Assembly: GCF_037201965.1 (NCBI RefSeq)
Contig: NZ_CP147518.1
Coordinates: 5,325,001-5,389,000, forward strand
DNA from: Spirosoma sp. SC4-14
GTDB taxonomy: Bacteria > Bacteroidota > Bacteroidia > Cytophagales > Spirosomataceae
Direction of reading: 5' to 3'
DNA: 64,000 bases
Notes under the pieces: model-generated
Seen by the model: the letters and a program-made list of their open reading frames with translations, nothing else
What the model was told of the DNA's origin: nothing
The model's database searches: none
Shown: piece after piece, positions 42,851-52,015 of the stretch
How the letters are laid out: every line of letters starts with the position of its first letter
Numbering within the stretch: the first letter of the stretch is position 1
Position numbers and translations under genes: made by a program

Positions 42851-44338
42851 ATGGTCCCATTTAAATCGCTGCTTTCGGTCGACAAAGAATCAGCAACTCC
42901 TATTTTCCTGCAAATCAGCGAGCAACTACACCTGTTGATCCGCGAAGGAATATTGCCCGCAGGCCAGCGTTTACCCGGCACACGCCAGCTTGCCAATCTG
43001 CTCGATCTGAACCGGCAAACCGTTGTGGCGGCCTACGACGAAGGGCTGGCGCAGGGCTGGCTCGAAAGTCGGGCAGGTAGCGGTACGTATGTAGCTGCTC
43101 ATTTACCAGAAGTTAAACCACTGCCGCTGAGCCATCCGACAGACAACGAGTCTCCAAAAGCAACCGCAACTCAATTGCCCGGCTATTCGTTTGAATCCCT
43201 TCCATTTCTACACCGACCGGTATTGACCAATGCGGGCGGTTTGAAACTGGACGACGGCTTCCCCGATATTCGATTAGCGCCAATGGACGAACTTAGCCGG
43301 GCATACCGGTCTTATTTTCGCTGGGGAAATCCGCAGACGCATTTTGGCTATGGCGATACAAAGGGACATCCTCTTCTGCGCGAACAACTTTCTCTCTATT
43401 TGAACGAAACGCGCGGCCTGCGAACGACCATCGACAATATTCTGATTACCCGAGGGAGCATTATGGGACTATATCTCACCAGCCAGACGCTGCTTCGACC
43501 GGGCGATATAGTAATTACGGGCGAAACAAACTGGGCTGGAGCCATGATGAATTTCCAGAAAGCAGGTGCCCGGCTGTTAACCGTTCCCGTCGATCAATAT
43601 GGGCTGGATGTGGATGCTCTGGCGCAATTGTGCCGCCAGGAAAGTCGCATTCGCCTGGTTTTCGTAACGCCACACCACCACTATCCAACCACAGTTACCC
43701 TCCGCCCCGACCGCCGAATCCGGCTTCTACAACTCGCCGAACACTATGGCTTTGTGGTTCTGGAAGACGATTATGACTACGATTTTCATTACCTCAGCCG
43801 ACCCATTCTGCCGCTAGCCAGTGCCGATCAGCATGGCATGGTGGTCTATGTTGGCTCACTGACCAAGTCCGTAGCTCCGGCATTTCGCATTGGTTATGTG
43901 GTAGCACCGAGCACGCTAATCGATGAACTGGCCCGGCTCCGGCGCATCATCGACCGGCAGGGCGATCCGATGCTTGAATTTGCGATTGGGCAATTGTTTA
44001 AAACCGGCGATTTAAAACGGCATTTTCGAAAAGCACTTCGGACGTATCAGGCCCGGCGCGATCGGTTTTGTGAACTGCTCACGGCAGAACTAGCCCATGC
44101 GATAGCGTTTGCCAAACCCGACGGCGGTATGGCCGTCTGGACACGCTTCGACTCAGGTATCGATATGGAACAATTAGCGGTTTGCGCAGGTCAGGCCGGT
44201 TTGTTTTTGTCGAGTGGTGTTTCGCATAACCCAGCCGGTCAACGGCTTAACGGTACGCGGCTTGGGTTTGCCTCAAGTACTGAAACGGAATTGGAACAGG
44301 GTGTAGCGATCCTGAAAACCGTTCTTGGCAAGCTTTAG
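42851..44338 (+). CDS. MocR/GntR-family regulator with PLP aminotransferase domain
   Basis: A 495-residue fusion. Residues about 15-85 are a GntR winged helix-turn-helix (LREGILPAGQRLPGTRQLAN). Residues about 120-495 form a fold-type I aminotransferase domain with the PLP-binding Lys339 in YVGSLTKSVAPAFRIGY and the acidic EDDYDYDF stretch. Fusions of this kind bind PLP and control vitamin B6 or related genes; PdxR is the model. The PPOX-type gene 171 bp away on the other strand is its likely target. The last bases overlap the convergent Uma2 pseudogene. Confidence 0.92.
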   Translation: MVPFKSLLSVDKESATPIFLQISEQLHLLIREGILPAGQRLPGTRQLANLLDLNRQTVVAAYDEGLAQGWLESRAGSGTYVAAHLPEVKPLPLSHPTDNESPKATATQLPGYSFESLPFLHRPVLTNAGGLKLDDGFPDIRLAPMDELSRAYRSYFRWGNPQTHFGYGDTKGHPLLREQLSLYLNETRGLRTTIDNILITRGSIMGLYLTSQTLLRPGDIVITGETNWAGAMMNFQKAGARLLTVPVDQYGLDVDALAQLCRQESRIRLVFVTPHHHYPTTVTLRPDRRIRLLQLAEHYGFVVLEDDYDYDFHYLSRPILPLASADQHGMVVYVGSLTKSVAPAFRIGYVVAPSTLIDELARLRRIIDRQGDPMLEFAIGQLFKTGDLKRHFRKALRTYQARRDRFCELLTAELAHAIAFAKPDGGMAVWTRFDSGIDMEQLAVCAGQAGLFLSSGVSHNPAGQRLNGTRLGFASSTETELEQGVAILKTVLGKL

Positions 44339-44959
44339 TACTCGATTCCTTCTTCGTCGAGCAGTTGTTTGATGTTCAGGATGCAATCGTCTACTACCGT
44401 AATGTTTTCCGACCAATTGACAACATACCAGGTTGGGTCGTTTCGGTCGATCACGTACACTTTTTGCATGCCGGTAATAATCCAAAGCACTTTCTCTACG
44501 CCGAAATCAAGCAGTTTTGTGATTTCCGCATGATATACTCATCAGCTTTGTTCGGAAAATCCGACAAATCAGCTTTTATATCTACCTCTATGACAATCCG
44601 GGGGGCAATGTCGAAATATTTCCCTTTGAGTTTGCCCATTTTCTCTTTTTCCAGCAGCACAATGTCGTTCCCAAGGTTATCATTCAGCGCCAAATGCAAG
44701 CCGATCTCATTCGTTGCCAGCAGGTATTTTTGCCGGTTGATAATGGTATATAAGTAACCGTTTAAAAGTGATACTAAAACACTCTGAAAATCGGAACACG
44801 ACCTAACTTCTTCGATTGTTTTCCTGCCTGTCAGTACATCCCGGTAGTTCCGGTAATACACAGGCTTACCTTGCCACATTTCATAGATGAGCGCAGGAGG
44901 AATACTGCCAGATGGGAGTCGGCGTGTCTGCCGTGGCGTTTTAGCGACGATATCAGCCA
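44335..44959 (-). pseudogene. Uma2-type (DUF820) endonuclease-like gene with a frameshift
   Basis: From ATG 44959 (MADIVAKTPRQTRRLPSGSI) the protein runs to KADEYIMRKSQ, then shifts frame at about 44510 in a CAAAAC run and would stop at 44496. One missing A restores KLLDFGVEKVLWIITGMQKV and a stop at 44335, giving about 208 residues. Uma2-like proteins have a PD-(D/E)XK fold; D-I-V-L-L-E-K and I-V-I-E-V-D-I-K supply the acidic and lysine residues. The sequence shows a single-base deletion or a sequencing error. It overlaps the MocR gene end by 4 bp. Confidence 0.75.
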
Positions 44960-45019
44960 TAGTGGTTTCTAAATTTATCACCCTAACAAGGTTACTAAAA
45001 AAAACAACAAAGGCGCAAG

Positions 45020-45280
45020 TTACTGGTTGGCTTTCCAGGCTTTGTAGGCATCTGGCATACAGACAGCGCAGGGGCGATAGCCAGCCGAAATTGCGTCTGT
45101 TTCGTCCCGAAAAAACACCCGATTCTCCGGCTTCATGCGCCTGCCGGTCCGACAATCCAGCCGACCATAGAGCTTGCCGGGGCGGTGGCCACCCAGCACT
45201 ATATGGCCCGTTTGTATTTCGATAGCCAGCCTTCGCAATCGGGCAAAGGGCGTGGTGCCCAGATCGGTATGCCGGATCAT
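45020..45280 (-). CDS. stand-alone Ada zinc-module protein
   Basis: An 86-residue protein resembling the N-terminal domain of Ada: DCRTGRRMKPENRVFF, then AGYRPCAVCMPDAYKAW. Cysteines C43, C71 and C74 match three of the four Ada zinc ligands. The fourth position, which in E. coli Ada is the methyl-accepting Cys38, is Gly39 here, so it cannot repair methyl-phosphotriesters in the Ada manner. Its ATG overlaps the stop of the 2OG-oxygenase gene (ATGA), and Ada itself is next. The module that Ada normally carries is thus encoded separately. Confidence 0.8.
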   Translation of the reverse strand: MIRHTDLGTTPFARLRRLAIEIQTGHIVLGGHRPGKLYGRLDCRTGRRMKPENRVFFRDETDAISAGYRPCAVCMPDAYKAWKANQ

Positions 45281-45945
45281 GCGGCATCGTGAAAAATAAG
45301 CCCGACATTGATGCGTGTACCGGTCAAAACCTCACTGACGCCATGCCGCATCTGCATCCGGTAATAGCCGCGAGCGCCTTTGGCGGGCCGGTATTTGGTC
45401 GTAAACACAACTACCTGCCCTTGTTCGGGCTGGAGCACAATGGGTTTCGATTGCATCCGGGGCCGTTGCTCCAGCATCACAAACTCCCCACCGGTATAGT
45501 CCAGACCGGGTTGACTCAGGAACAGAACCGCCTGAAACGGGAAATACAGTTCGCCGTACATATCCTGATGCAGTGCATTCCAGTCGCCGGGACCATATTT
45601 CAGAATCAGGGGCGTTGGTTTAATTTGCCCGGCTTCGTGGCAAGTTGCCAGCCATTCGTTGAGGTTGGCAGGATAGCGCCGATCGATACCGAGTTTAGCG
45701 TTCCAGTCGTTGGCGACGGGAGCCAGTTGGGTAAACAAGTCATGCCGAAGCTGATCGACAACAGGCGGTAATGGATAGCTAAAATACTTGTATTCGCCAC
45801 TGCCATAGCCATGCCGCTGCATCACGACCGTTTTGCGGTACAGGTCAGACGCAGCGAAAAGAGCGGCCAAACGTTCACATTCGTCCGAACTGAGTAGTGT
45901 TGGCAACACGGCAAAGCCGGTTTCTGAAAGAGTGTCTACTGTCAT
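45277..45945 (-). CDS. 2OG-Fe(II) oxygenase (AlkB/prolyl-hydroxylase-like)
   Basis: A 222-residue oxygenase. The iron ligands are H126-x-D128 and H201, and R211 is the likely 2-oxoglutarate carboxylate ligand ten residues later. The domain also carries FQAVLFLSQPGLDYTGGEF, typical of the double-stranded beta-helix. Its place between an Ada-type regulator and an Ada zinc module suggests oxidative dealkylation of DNA or RNA, as AlkB does. The loop pattern is nearer to the prolyl-4-hydroxylase group, so substrate is inference. It overlaps the zinc-module gene by four bases. Confidence 0.85.
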   Translation of the reverse strand: MTVDTLSETGFAVLPTLLSSDECERLAALFAASDLYRKTVVMQRHGYGSGEYKYFSYPLPPVVDQLRHDLFTQLAPVANDWNAKLGIDRRYPANLNEWLATCHEAGQIKPTPLILKYGPGDWNALHQDMYGELYFPFQAVLFLSQPGLDYTGGEFVMLEQRPRMQSKPIVLQPEQGQVVVFTTKYRPAKGARGYYRMQMRHGVSEVLTGTRINVGLIFHDAA

Positions 45946-45960
45946 TGTCTACGTTGATAA

Positions 45961-46020
45961 TTAGTGATTGAGTGAATTAGTGAATAACCAGTCGCTCACT
46001 CAATCACTCATTCACTAATT
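45961..46020. repeat. AT-rich inverted repeat between the ada and oxygenase genes
   Basis: TTAGTGATTGAGTGAATTAG pairs imperfectly with CACTCAATCACTCATTCACT across a loop near 45990. The repeat includes the TGA stop of the Ada gene. It may be a partial terminator or RNA stability element that sets the ratio of the two products. Confidence 0.55.
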
Positions 46021-46865
46021 ATTACCCGTGCGGCTTCCCAGCCCAGCATCGCCTGTTTGCGTTCGGCTCCCCAGCGATAGCCGCCAAAAAGCCCGGTTTT
46101 CTTTATGACCCGATGACAGGGAATCAGATACCCAATTGGGTTAGAACCAATTGCCGTTCCAACCGCCCGCGATGCTGTGGGTTGCCCAATGGCATCGGCA
46201 ATCTGGTCGTAGCTGGCCAGCCGCCCTTCCGGTATTTTCAATAAAGCCTCCCACACTTTCAACTGAAACGCCGAGCCGCGCAGCAATACGGGCAAGGGTT
46301 TGGTGAAGACCGAATTGGATTCGCCCACAGCCGGAAATATCTGGTCGGCCAGTTCCTGAACGGCTTCAGGATCATGATTCAGTGAGGCTTCGGACCAGGC
46401 GGCTTTTAAGATTTCTTCTGGAACGCTGTGTTCGTTCAAAAAATGTAATAGCGCAATTTTACCGTTGATAGCTCCCAGTACATACGCGCCGAAAGGACTG
46501 TCGAACACACCGTAGACTAGCTGCAACCCCGAACCGGCCTGTTTGAACTGCCCCGGTGTGACGCCTTCGATCGTGACAAACAAATCGTGTAAACGCCCCG
46601 TACCCGACAAACCCGCTTCATAAGCGGCATCGGCCAGGGGTGCTCCCTGGCGAAGTTGAGTTTTAGCGTGTTCCAGGGTTAAGTACTGAGCGAACTTCTT
46701 GGGACTGACACCGGCCCATTCGGTAAACAGCCGTTGAAAGTGAAACTCACTCATATTGACCTCACTGGCCAGTTCACTCAGCGAAGGTTGCTCCTGAAAC
46801 GTAGCGGTCAGGTGCTCGATGGCGCGGGCAATTTGCTGATAGGTGTAGGTGCTGTTGGTTGTCAT
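46008..46865 (-). CDS. ada: Ada-type methyltransferase with AraC helix-turn-helix
   Basis: A 285-residue protein. Residues 5-110 are an AraC-type DNA-binding domain (LTATFQEQPSLSELASEVNM and MSEFHFQRLFTEWAGVSP). Residues about 120-280 are O6-alkylguanine-DNA methyltransferase, with the acceptor C250 in PCHR and the preceding S-R-A-V-G-T-A-I-G helix. It transfers the methyl group from damaged guanine to itself and regulates transcription. The N-terminal zinc module of E. coli Ada is missing and is encoded by the small gene two loci downstream. Genes downstream are the oxygenase and the zinc protein. Confidence 0.92.
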   Translation of the reverse strand: MTTNSTYTYQQIARAIEHLTATFQEQPSLSELASEVNMSEFHFQRLFTEWAGVSPKKFAQYLTLEHAKTQLRQGAPLADAAYEAGLSGTGRLHDLFVTIEGVTPGQFKQAGSGLQLVYGVFDSPFGAYVLGAINGKIALLHFLNEHSVPEEILKAAWSEASLNHDPEAVQELADQIFPAVGESNSVFTKPLPVLLRGSAFQLKVWEALLKIPEGRLASYDQIADAIGQPTASRAVGTAIGSNPIGYLIPCHRVIKKTGLFGGYRWGAERKQAMLGWEAARVIISE

Positions 46866-47125
46866 TGTAGTTGTGTTTTTGACTCTACAAAAATCGCCCT
46901 AATTGCTCAGACCAGAAACCCGATTCTTGCGGAGTTTTTTATATGAGCATCACACTTCTGGATAGTTGAGCTTTTATCATCCAACTTTTACGTACTTTAC
47001 CAATCAAACGTAATGCCTAAACCGCAGAGATCGTGAAGGTTATACGCAAATCACACAACGAACCCGCGCTTCGAGACCTTGCGTATGCCTTGTAAATTTA
47101 GAAAAACAAAACTACCCAGAATTCA

Positions 47126-47689
47126 ATGGATAATCTATGGCAGTTTCTCGGTGAATGTGGCTTCGAAGATGAGCAGCAAATGGCTATTGTGCAGGAGTTC
47201 AGTCGCCGGGAGCTGAAAAAGGGAGAGCTTTTTGTGCAGATTGGTCGCGTTTGCGATCAGTTGGCGTTTGTGGAGCAGGGGTTATTTCAGTTTTTCACCG
47301 ACCGCAATGGCGACGAGCTAACTACATATACGGCCAGACGGGGCGATTTTGTGGTTTCGCTGGGGAGTTTCCTGAAACAAAATCCTGCTCGCGAGTCCAT
47401 CCGGGCGTTGACGGATAGTGTGCTTTGGGTAATCAACCGTCGGGCATTCAATCAATTGCGGCAAGGTATCCCGGCGTTTGAATCATTCTATACGGTTTTG
47501 CTCGAAGAACAGATCAATTGCATTGAAGAAAGCCGACATAACCTACTGACTCTCAATGCCGAACAACGCTACCAGAAACTAATAGACGAAGAACCGCATT
47601 TGTTGCAGGAAGTACCGCTTCAATATCTCGCTTCCATTTTAGGCGTTACACCCCGACATCTGAGTCGCATTCGGGGAAACATTCGCTAA
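47126..47689 (+). CDS. Crp/Fnr-family transcriptional regulator
   Basis: A 187-residue regulator. Residues about 15-110 form a cyclic-nucleotide-binding-like domain (LFVQIGRVCDQLAFVEQGLF, RGDFVVSLGSFL). The C-terminus carries a short helix-turn-helix (LQYLASILGVTPRHLSRIRG). The arginine-containing cAMP-phosphate cassette of true Crp is not evident, and there are no Fe-S cysteines, so the ligand is unknown. It lies 260 bp from and divergent to ada. Confidence 0.88.
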   Translation: MDNLWQFLGECGFEDEQQMAIVQEFSRRELKKGELFVQIGRVCDQLAFVEQGLFQFFTDRNGDELTTYTARRGDFVVSLGSFLKQNPARESIRALTDSVLWVINRRAFNQLRQGIPAFESFYTVLLEEQINCIEESRHNLLTLNAEQRYQKLIDEEPHLLQEVPLQYLASILGVTPRHLSRIRGNIR

Positions 47690-47785
47690 AACCCGTTGCT
47701 TCCGAACGATTTAGACATTTGTCCAGGACTCTGGGCGGAGTGCTCAACCAATTTTGTATCGTCAAACAATTCACAAAAAGACGAT

Positions 47786-48235
47786 ATGAAACGATTCCTC
47801 CTGGCAAGTTTTCTTCTGCTCTGCAACATAGCCACCGCTCAGCGATTTTCTCACAACGAAATCACCATCAATGCATTTCGTAATCCATCCATTGGCCTTG
47901 AATACCGACGTAACCATGTTTCGGTACATGCGGGCTACTACATCACCGCGCTTACAGCGGGGGTTACCACGAAATTTGCCAAAACGGGGGTGACCTATTG
48001 GTTTCTAGCCGTTAACCGACGCGAAAATCCATCCTCCTTCTATGCATCGGCTTCGTACCTGCGTGGACTCAATCTCGAATATAAGGATCAAAACGCCTTT
48101 TCGGCAGAGGTTGGTTTTCGATGGATGGTCTGGCAAGGATTAAATATACGATTGGGCGTACTCGCTTTAGCGGCTGAAGGCAAAGAGGTTCGAATCAATC
48201 CTACACCCGGCATTAGCTATTCTTTTCACTGGTGA
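47786..48235 (+). CDS. hypothetical secreted beta-rich protein
   Basis: A 149-residue protein from ATG 47786, the methionine that opens a signal peptide (MKRFLLASFLLLCNIATA). The mature part has strands alternating polar and hydrophobic residues (HVSVHAGYYITALTAG, SSFYASASYLRGLN) and a terminal aromatic residue (SYSFHW), as in small outer-membrane beta-barrels. I recognise no family. The next gene starts at the overlapping GTG, so they are coupled. Confidence 0.7.
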   Translation: MKRFLLASFLLLCNIATAQRFSHNEITINAFRNPSIGLEYRRNHVSVHAGYYITALTAGVTTKFAKTGVTYWFLAVNRRENPSSFYASASYLRGLNLEYKDQNAFSAEVGFRWMVWQGLNIRLGVLALAAEGKEVRINPTPGISYSFHW

Positions 48236-48981
48236 TCAACTCATTTCCTAGGCAAATGAAATCCGCTACATTACCCTCGGCTAGTCAGATCGGTAACCTG
48301 CTTATCGCCGGGGTTAGCCTGGTCATCGTTCCGTATATGGCCTTAACGATGCTCTTCGACTATCCCAATATACTACGCTACGAACCCGGTATCATCCTAA
48401 CCCGCTTTCACCAGGGAGGAAGTCTGTTAATTGGTGTATGGTGGTTCTTTGCCATTAGTGGTTTGGTTCTGCTGCAAGCTTATATACGCATCGGGCAGAG
48501 ACTGGAACCCGAAGAACCTGATCTGCGGTGGGCAACAACACTGGGCGTGATTTCGGGGATCGTGCAAATCATTGGGTTGTTGCGCTGGCCGTTTGTGGTG
48601 CCGGTATTGGCAGCGCAGTATGTTCAGGCTACCGACCCAGCTACCCGGCAGGCTACTGTAGTTGTTTTTACGGTTATTCATCAGTACGGCGGAGTTGTGC
48701 TGGGGGAGCATCTGGGCCAATTACTGACCATTTCCTATACGGTATTGCTGTCAATGGCTTTACGTCGACTGACTTTATTTCCGCGCTGGATAAGTTACCT
48801 GGGCCTGACAACTTCGGCAATTTACCTGCTGGCGCAGGGCGATCTGTTTGCAACTGTTGTGCCTGGTTTTCCTGTCTGGGAGCAGGCTGGTTTAGTGGGT
48901 AGTACACTTTGGCTGATCTGGCTGTTGGTATTAGGCGTTCGGTTTCGATGTCTGGATAGGGTCGCCGTTCAGAAAGCCTAA
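48232..48981 (+). CDS. DUF4386-family membrane protein
   Basis: A 249-residue protein with about six membrane helices (SQIGNLLIAGVSLVIVPYMA, LIGVWWFFAISGLVLLQAYI and others). Its layout fits the DUF4386 family, whose function is unknown. The start could be GTG 48232, overlapping the stop upstream, or ATG 48256. The preceding small beta-rich gene may be its partner, but nothing in the sequence defines the task. Confidence 0.6.
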   Translation: MINSFPRQMKSATLPSASQIGNLLIAGVSLVIVPYMALTMLFDYPNILRYEPGIILTRFHQGGSLLIGVWWFFAISGLVLLQAYIRIGQRLEPEEPDLRWATTLGVISGIVQIIGLLRWPFVVPVLAAQYVQATDPATRQATVVVFTVIHQYGGVVLGEHLGQLLTISYTVLLSMALRRLTLFPRWISYLGLTTSAIYLLAQGDLFATVVPGFPVWEQAGLVGSTLWLIWLLVLGVRFRCLDRVAVQKA

Positions 48982-49080
48982 TTTACCTTCCAACGACGGG
49001 TAGAGCAGGTGATGTATTTTACTATTGAGAACTAAAAACTTTTTAGTAGGTTACATCGGTCATTAAACCAGATAGAACCT

Positions 49081-49377
49081 ATGCCAGTTAACGCCAAACA
49101 TTTAGCTACGTTTATTTTGGGAGCAGCCGCCGGAGTGGCCCTCAACAAATACGCACAAACCGAAGACGGTCAGAAGCTTATGACCGATCTGAAAGAAAAA
49201 GGTATGCAACTTAAGTCAGAAGCCGAAGGGGCTATCGATAACGCGCCGGAATATTTTGAGAAGCTAAAAACGCAGTTGGCCGACGTGCTGAAAGCTAATT
49301 TCCCCGACGCCGAAGCTACCATAAACGATGTGCTCGGAAAAAAACCGGACGCGCCAAGCCCAACCCCTGAAGGGTAG
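49081..49377 (+). CDS. YtxH-like small membrane protein
   Basis: A 98-residue protein with one membrane helix at about residues 7-24 (LATFILGAAAGVALNKYA), followed by a charged amphipathic helix (QKLMTDLKEKGMQLKSEAEG) and a Pro-rich tail. This is the YtxH pattern, found in general-stress small proteins. It stands alone and is followed by a bidirectional terminator shared with katG. Confidence 0.75.
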   Translation: MPVNAKHLATFILGAAAGVALNKYAQTEDGQKLMTDLKEKGMQLKSEAEGAIDNAPEYFEKLKTQLADVLKANFPDAEATINDVLGKKPDAPSPTPEG

Positions 49378-49455
49378 AGGTTAGCCGGAAAGCAGCGGTG
49401 CCACGGTTTGAAACCCTGGTAGGGTCAGCTTGCCGAACCTTAATCGTAAAAAACA

Positions 49456-49489
49456 ACGCCGGACATTTTTGTCCGGCGTGTTTCGTTTT
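49456..49489. terminator. bidirectional terminator between the ytxH-like gene and katG
   Basis: ACGCCGGAC, loop ATTTTT, GTCCGGCGT, followed by GTTTCGTTTT; the 9-bp stem is perfect. It lies between converging genes. Confidence 0.85.
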
Positions 49490-49518
49490 AGAGAAAGCTA
49501 AAAATTAAGTGTATTGGA

Positions 49519-51813
49519 TTAAGCCAGATCAAAACGATCCAGATTCATCACTTTGGTCCAGGCAGCTACAAAGTCCTTGACAAACTTTGCCTGTGCATCC
49601 GAACTTGCATAAACTTCGGCCAGGGCGCGAAGTTCGGAATTCGAACCAAAAATAAGATCGGCACGGGTTCCGGTCCATTTCAGTTCGCCCGTTTTGCGGT
49701 CGCGGCCCTCAAACACTTCTTTATGATCGGCAACCGCTTTCCAGGCGGTACTCATATCGAGCAGGTTAACAAAGAAATCGTTGGTCAGCACGCCCGGTTG
49801 CGCGGTAAAAACACCGTGTTTAGAACCATCGTAATTGATATTCAGCATTCGCAGACCACCAATCAGAACCGTCAGCTCCGGTGCCGTCAGGGTTAGCAAC
49901 TGCGCTTTGTCGATCAGCAGTTCTTCGGTCGAGATTGTGAATTTGGCTTTCAGGTAGTTGCGGAAACCATCGGCCAGCGGCTCCAGCACAGCCATCGATT
50001 CCACATCGGTTTGCTCCTGTGAGGCATCCATTCGGCCAGGGGTGAATGGAACCGTAATGTCGTGGCCTGCATCTTTCGCAGCTTTTTCGACGGCAGCACT
50101 ACCCGCCAGCACAATCAGGTCGGCCAGCGACACTTTTTTGCCGTTCGTCTGCGTACTGTTAAATTCTTCCTGAATACTTTCGAGCGTACCCAGCACGTTG
50201 GCTAGTTGAGCAGGGTTATTCACCGCCCAGTCTTTTTGAGGAGCCAGCCGGATGCGGGCACCATTGGCACCACCCCGTTTGTCGGACCCCCGGAAGGTAG
50301 AAGCCGAAGCCCAGGCCGTTGACACTAGTTCCGACACGGTCAGTCCCGAAGCCAGAATGTTCGCTTTCAGGGCAGCAACATCGTTATCATCGATCAGCTC
50401 GTGATCAACAGCCGGAATTGGATCTTGCCAGATTAGCTCTTCCTGCGGTACGTCGGGACCCAGGTAACGGGCGCGGGGACCCATATCGCGGTGGGTTAGT
50501 TTGAACCAGGCACGGGCAAATGCATCGGCAAACGCGTCGGGGTTTTCGAGGAAACGTCTGGAGATTTTTTCATAAGCCGGATCAAATCGCAGGGCGAGGT
50601 CGGTGGTCAGCATCCGTGGCTCGTGGCTCTTCGACGGATCGTGCGCGTCGGGGATCGTACCGGCACCAGCGTTGTTTTTAGGTTTCCACTGATGAGCACC
50701 GGCCGGGCTTTTGGTCAGTTCCCAATCAAAGCCAAACAGGTTCTGGAAAAAGCCATGACCCCATTTTGTGGGCGTACTTGTCCAGGTAACTTCCAGACCA
50801 CTGGTGATGGTGTCGCCCCCTTTACCGGTACCAAAGCTATTGCTCCAGCCTAATCCCTGTGCTTCAATATCGGCACCTTCAGGCTCAGGACCTACGTGCG
50901 ATGCCGGTGCAGCACCGTGAGTCTTGCCGAACGTATGGCCTCCCGCAATGAGTGCAACGGTTTCTTCATCGTTCATCGCCATCCGTCCGAACGTATCCCG
51001 AATGTCTTTAGCGGCTTTAATAGGGTCAGGATTACCGTCGGGCCCTTCGGGGTTTACGTAGATCAGACCCATCTGTACGGCCGCAAGCGGGTTTTCCAGG
51101 TTCCGGGAGTGAATATCGCCGTCGGCATTATCGTCCGACACGAGCACACCATGATCTTCGACCACACCGTCGGAACCATGCGCATACCGGATGTCGCCCC
51201 CGAGCCAGGTTTTCTCAGCGCCCCAGTACACATCCTGTTCGGGTTCCCATACATCAGGACGGCCACCGGCAAACCCAAAGGTCTTGAAGCCCATCGACTC
51301 CAGCGCCACGTTGCCGGTCAGAATCATCAGGTCGGCCCAGGAGATTTTGCGGCCGTATTTCTGTTTAATTGGCCAGAGCAACCGGCGGGCCTTGTCGAGA
51401 CTCACGTTGTCGGGCCAGCTATTGAGCGGAGCAAACCGCTGCTGACCGGCCCCGGCACCACCCCGGCCATCGCCCGTGCGGTAGGTACCGGCACTGTGCC
51501 ACGCCATACGGATAAACAACGGTCCGTAATGTCCAAAATCGGCTGGCCACCAATCCTGCGAATCGGTCATCAGGGCATGAAGATCCTGCTTCACCGCTTC
51601 CAGATCAAGACTCTTAAATTCTTCGGCGTAGTTAAATTCTTCGCCCATTGGGTTCGACAGCGACGAGTTCTGACGAAGAATATTTACTTTCAATTGATTT
51701 GGCCACCAATCCTGGTTTTGTGTTCCGTTACCGGCTACACTAATTTTTTCAGCAGTTTTCATTGTCCCATTGTGAAATGGGCACTTGCTGATATCACCTG
51801 ACATATTATCCAT
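49519..51813 (-). CDS. katG: catalase-peroxidase (HPI)
   Basis: A 764-residue bifunctional haem enzyme that dismutates hydrogen peroxide and has peroxidase activity. The distal site R102, W105 and H106 (RMAWHSAG) is intact, as are the Tyr in IYVNPEGPDG and the Met in MNDEETVALIAGGHTFGKTH, which form the Met-Tyr-Trp adduct needed for catalase activity. The C-terminal half is the usual inactive duplicate domain (GSDKRGGANGARIRLAPQKD). Length is normal for the family. It is transcribed alone from an AT-rich upstream region. Confidence 0.97.
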   Translation of the reverse strand: MDNMSGDISKCPFHNGTMKTAEKISVAGNGTQNQDWWPNQLKVNILRQNSSLSNPMGEEFNYAEEFKSLDLEAVKQDLHALMTDSQDWWPADFGHYGPLFIRMAWHSAGTYRTGDGRGGAGAGQQRFAPLNSWPDNVSLDKARRLLWPIKQKYGRKISWADLMILTGNVALESMGFKTFGFAGGRPDVWEPEQDVYWGAEKTWLGGDIRYAHGSDGVVEDHGVLVSDDNADGDIHSRNLENPLAAVQMGLIYVNPEGPDGNPDPIKAAKDIRDTFGRMAMNDEETVALIAGGHTFGKTHGAAPASHVGPEPEGADIEAQGLGWSNSFGTGKGGDTITSGLEVTWTSTPTKWGHGFFQNLFGFDWELTKSPAGAHQWKPKNNAGAGTIPDAHDPSKSHEPRMLTTDLALRFDPAYEKISRRFLENPDAFADAFARAWFKLTHRDMGPRARYLGPDVPQEELIWQDPIPAVDHELIDDNDVAALKANILASGLTVSELVSTAWASASTFRGSDKRGGANGARIRLAPQKDWAVNNPAQLANVLGTLESIQEEFNSTQTNGKKVSLADLIVLAGSAAVEKAAKDAGHDITVPFTPGRMDASQEQTDVESMAVLEPLADGFRNYLKAKFTISTEELLIDKAQLLTLTAPELTVLIGGLRMLNINYDGSKHGVFTAQPGVLTNDFFVNLLDMSTAWKAVADHKEVFEGRDRKTGELKWTGTRADLIFGSNSELRALAEVYASSDAQAKFVKDFVAAWTKVMNLDRFDLA

Positions 51814-52015
51814 TTTGTTCTAAAGATTTGGTTTAAGCGCGAATGTGGTTTGTTTTGTTCTTTTCAATTTGTTTTACAAGACAATAGTAACAGGAAGCTA
51901 CTTATCTATCAAATTGATTTAATTGATTATCGCATAGACAATATTTATATTGGTTTATGGTATTCTGTTTTACTGCATGGATAGAGTATCTGCAAATTGG
52001 CAGCGCAACCGTAAG
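51814..52015. promoter_or_regulatory. AT-rich region upstream of katG
   Basis: The 202-bp gap is very AT-rich and has no gene. ATCAAATTGAT (51908-51918) is a short perfect dyad around a central base, followed by a similar AATTGATT. It may be a binding site of a peroxide regulator, but no known PerR or OxyR consensus fits fully. Confidence 0.3.

Noticed and set aside
44496..45019. Programmed frameshift in the Uma2-type gene
   Set aside because: The sequence at the break has no slippery heptamer such as A-AAA-AAG; a one-base deletion is simpler.
50896..51801. A 301-residue plus-strand protein
   Set aside because: It is antisense to katG, whose active-site residues are intact.
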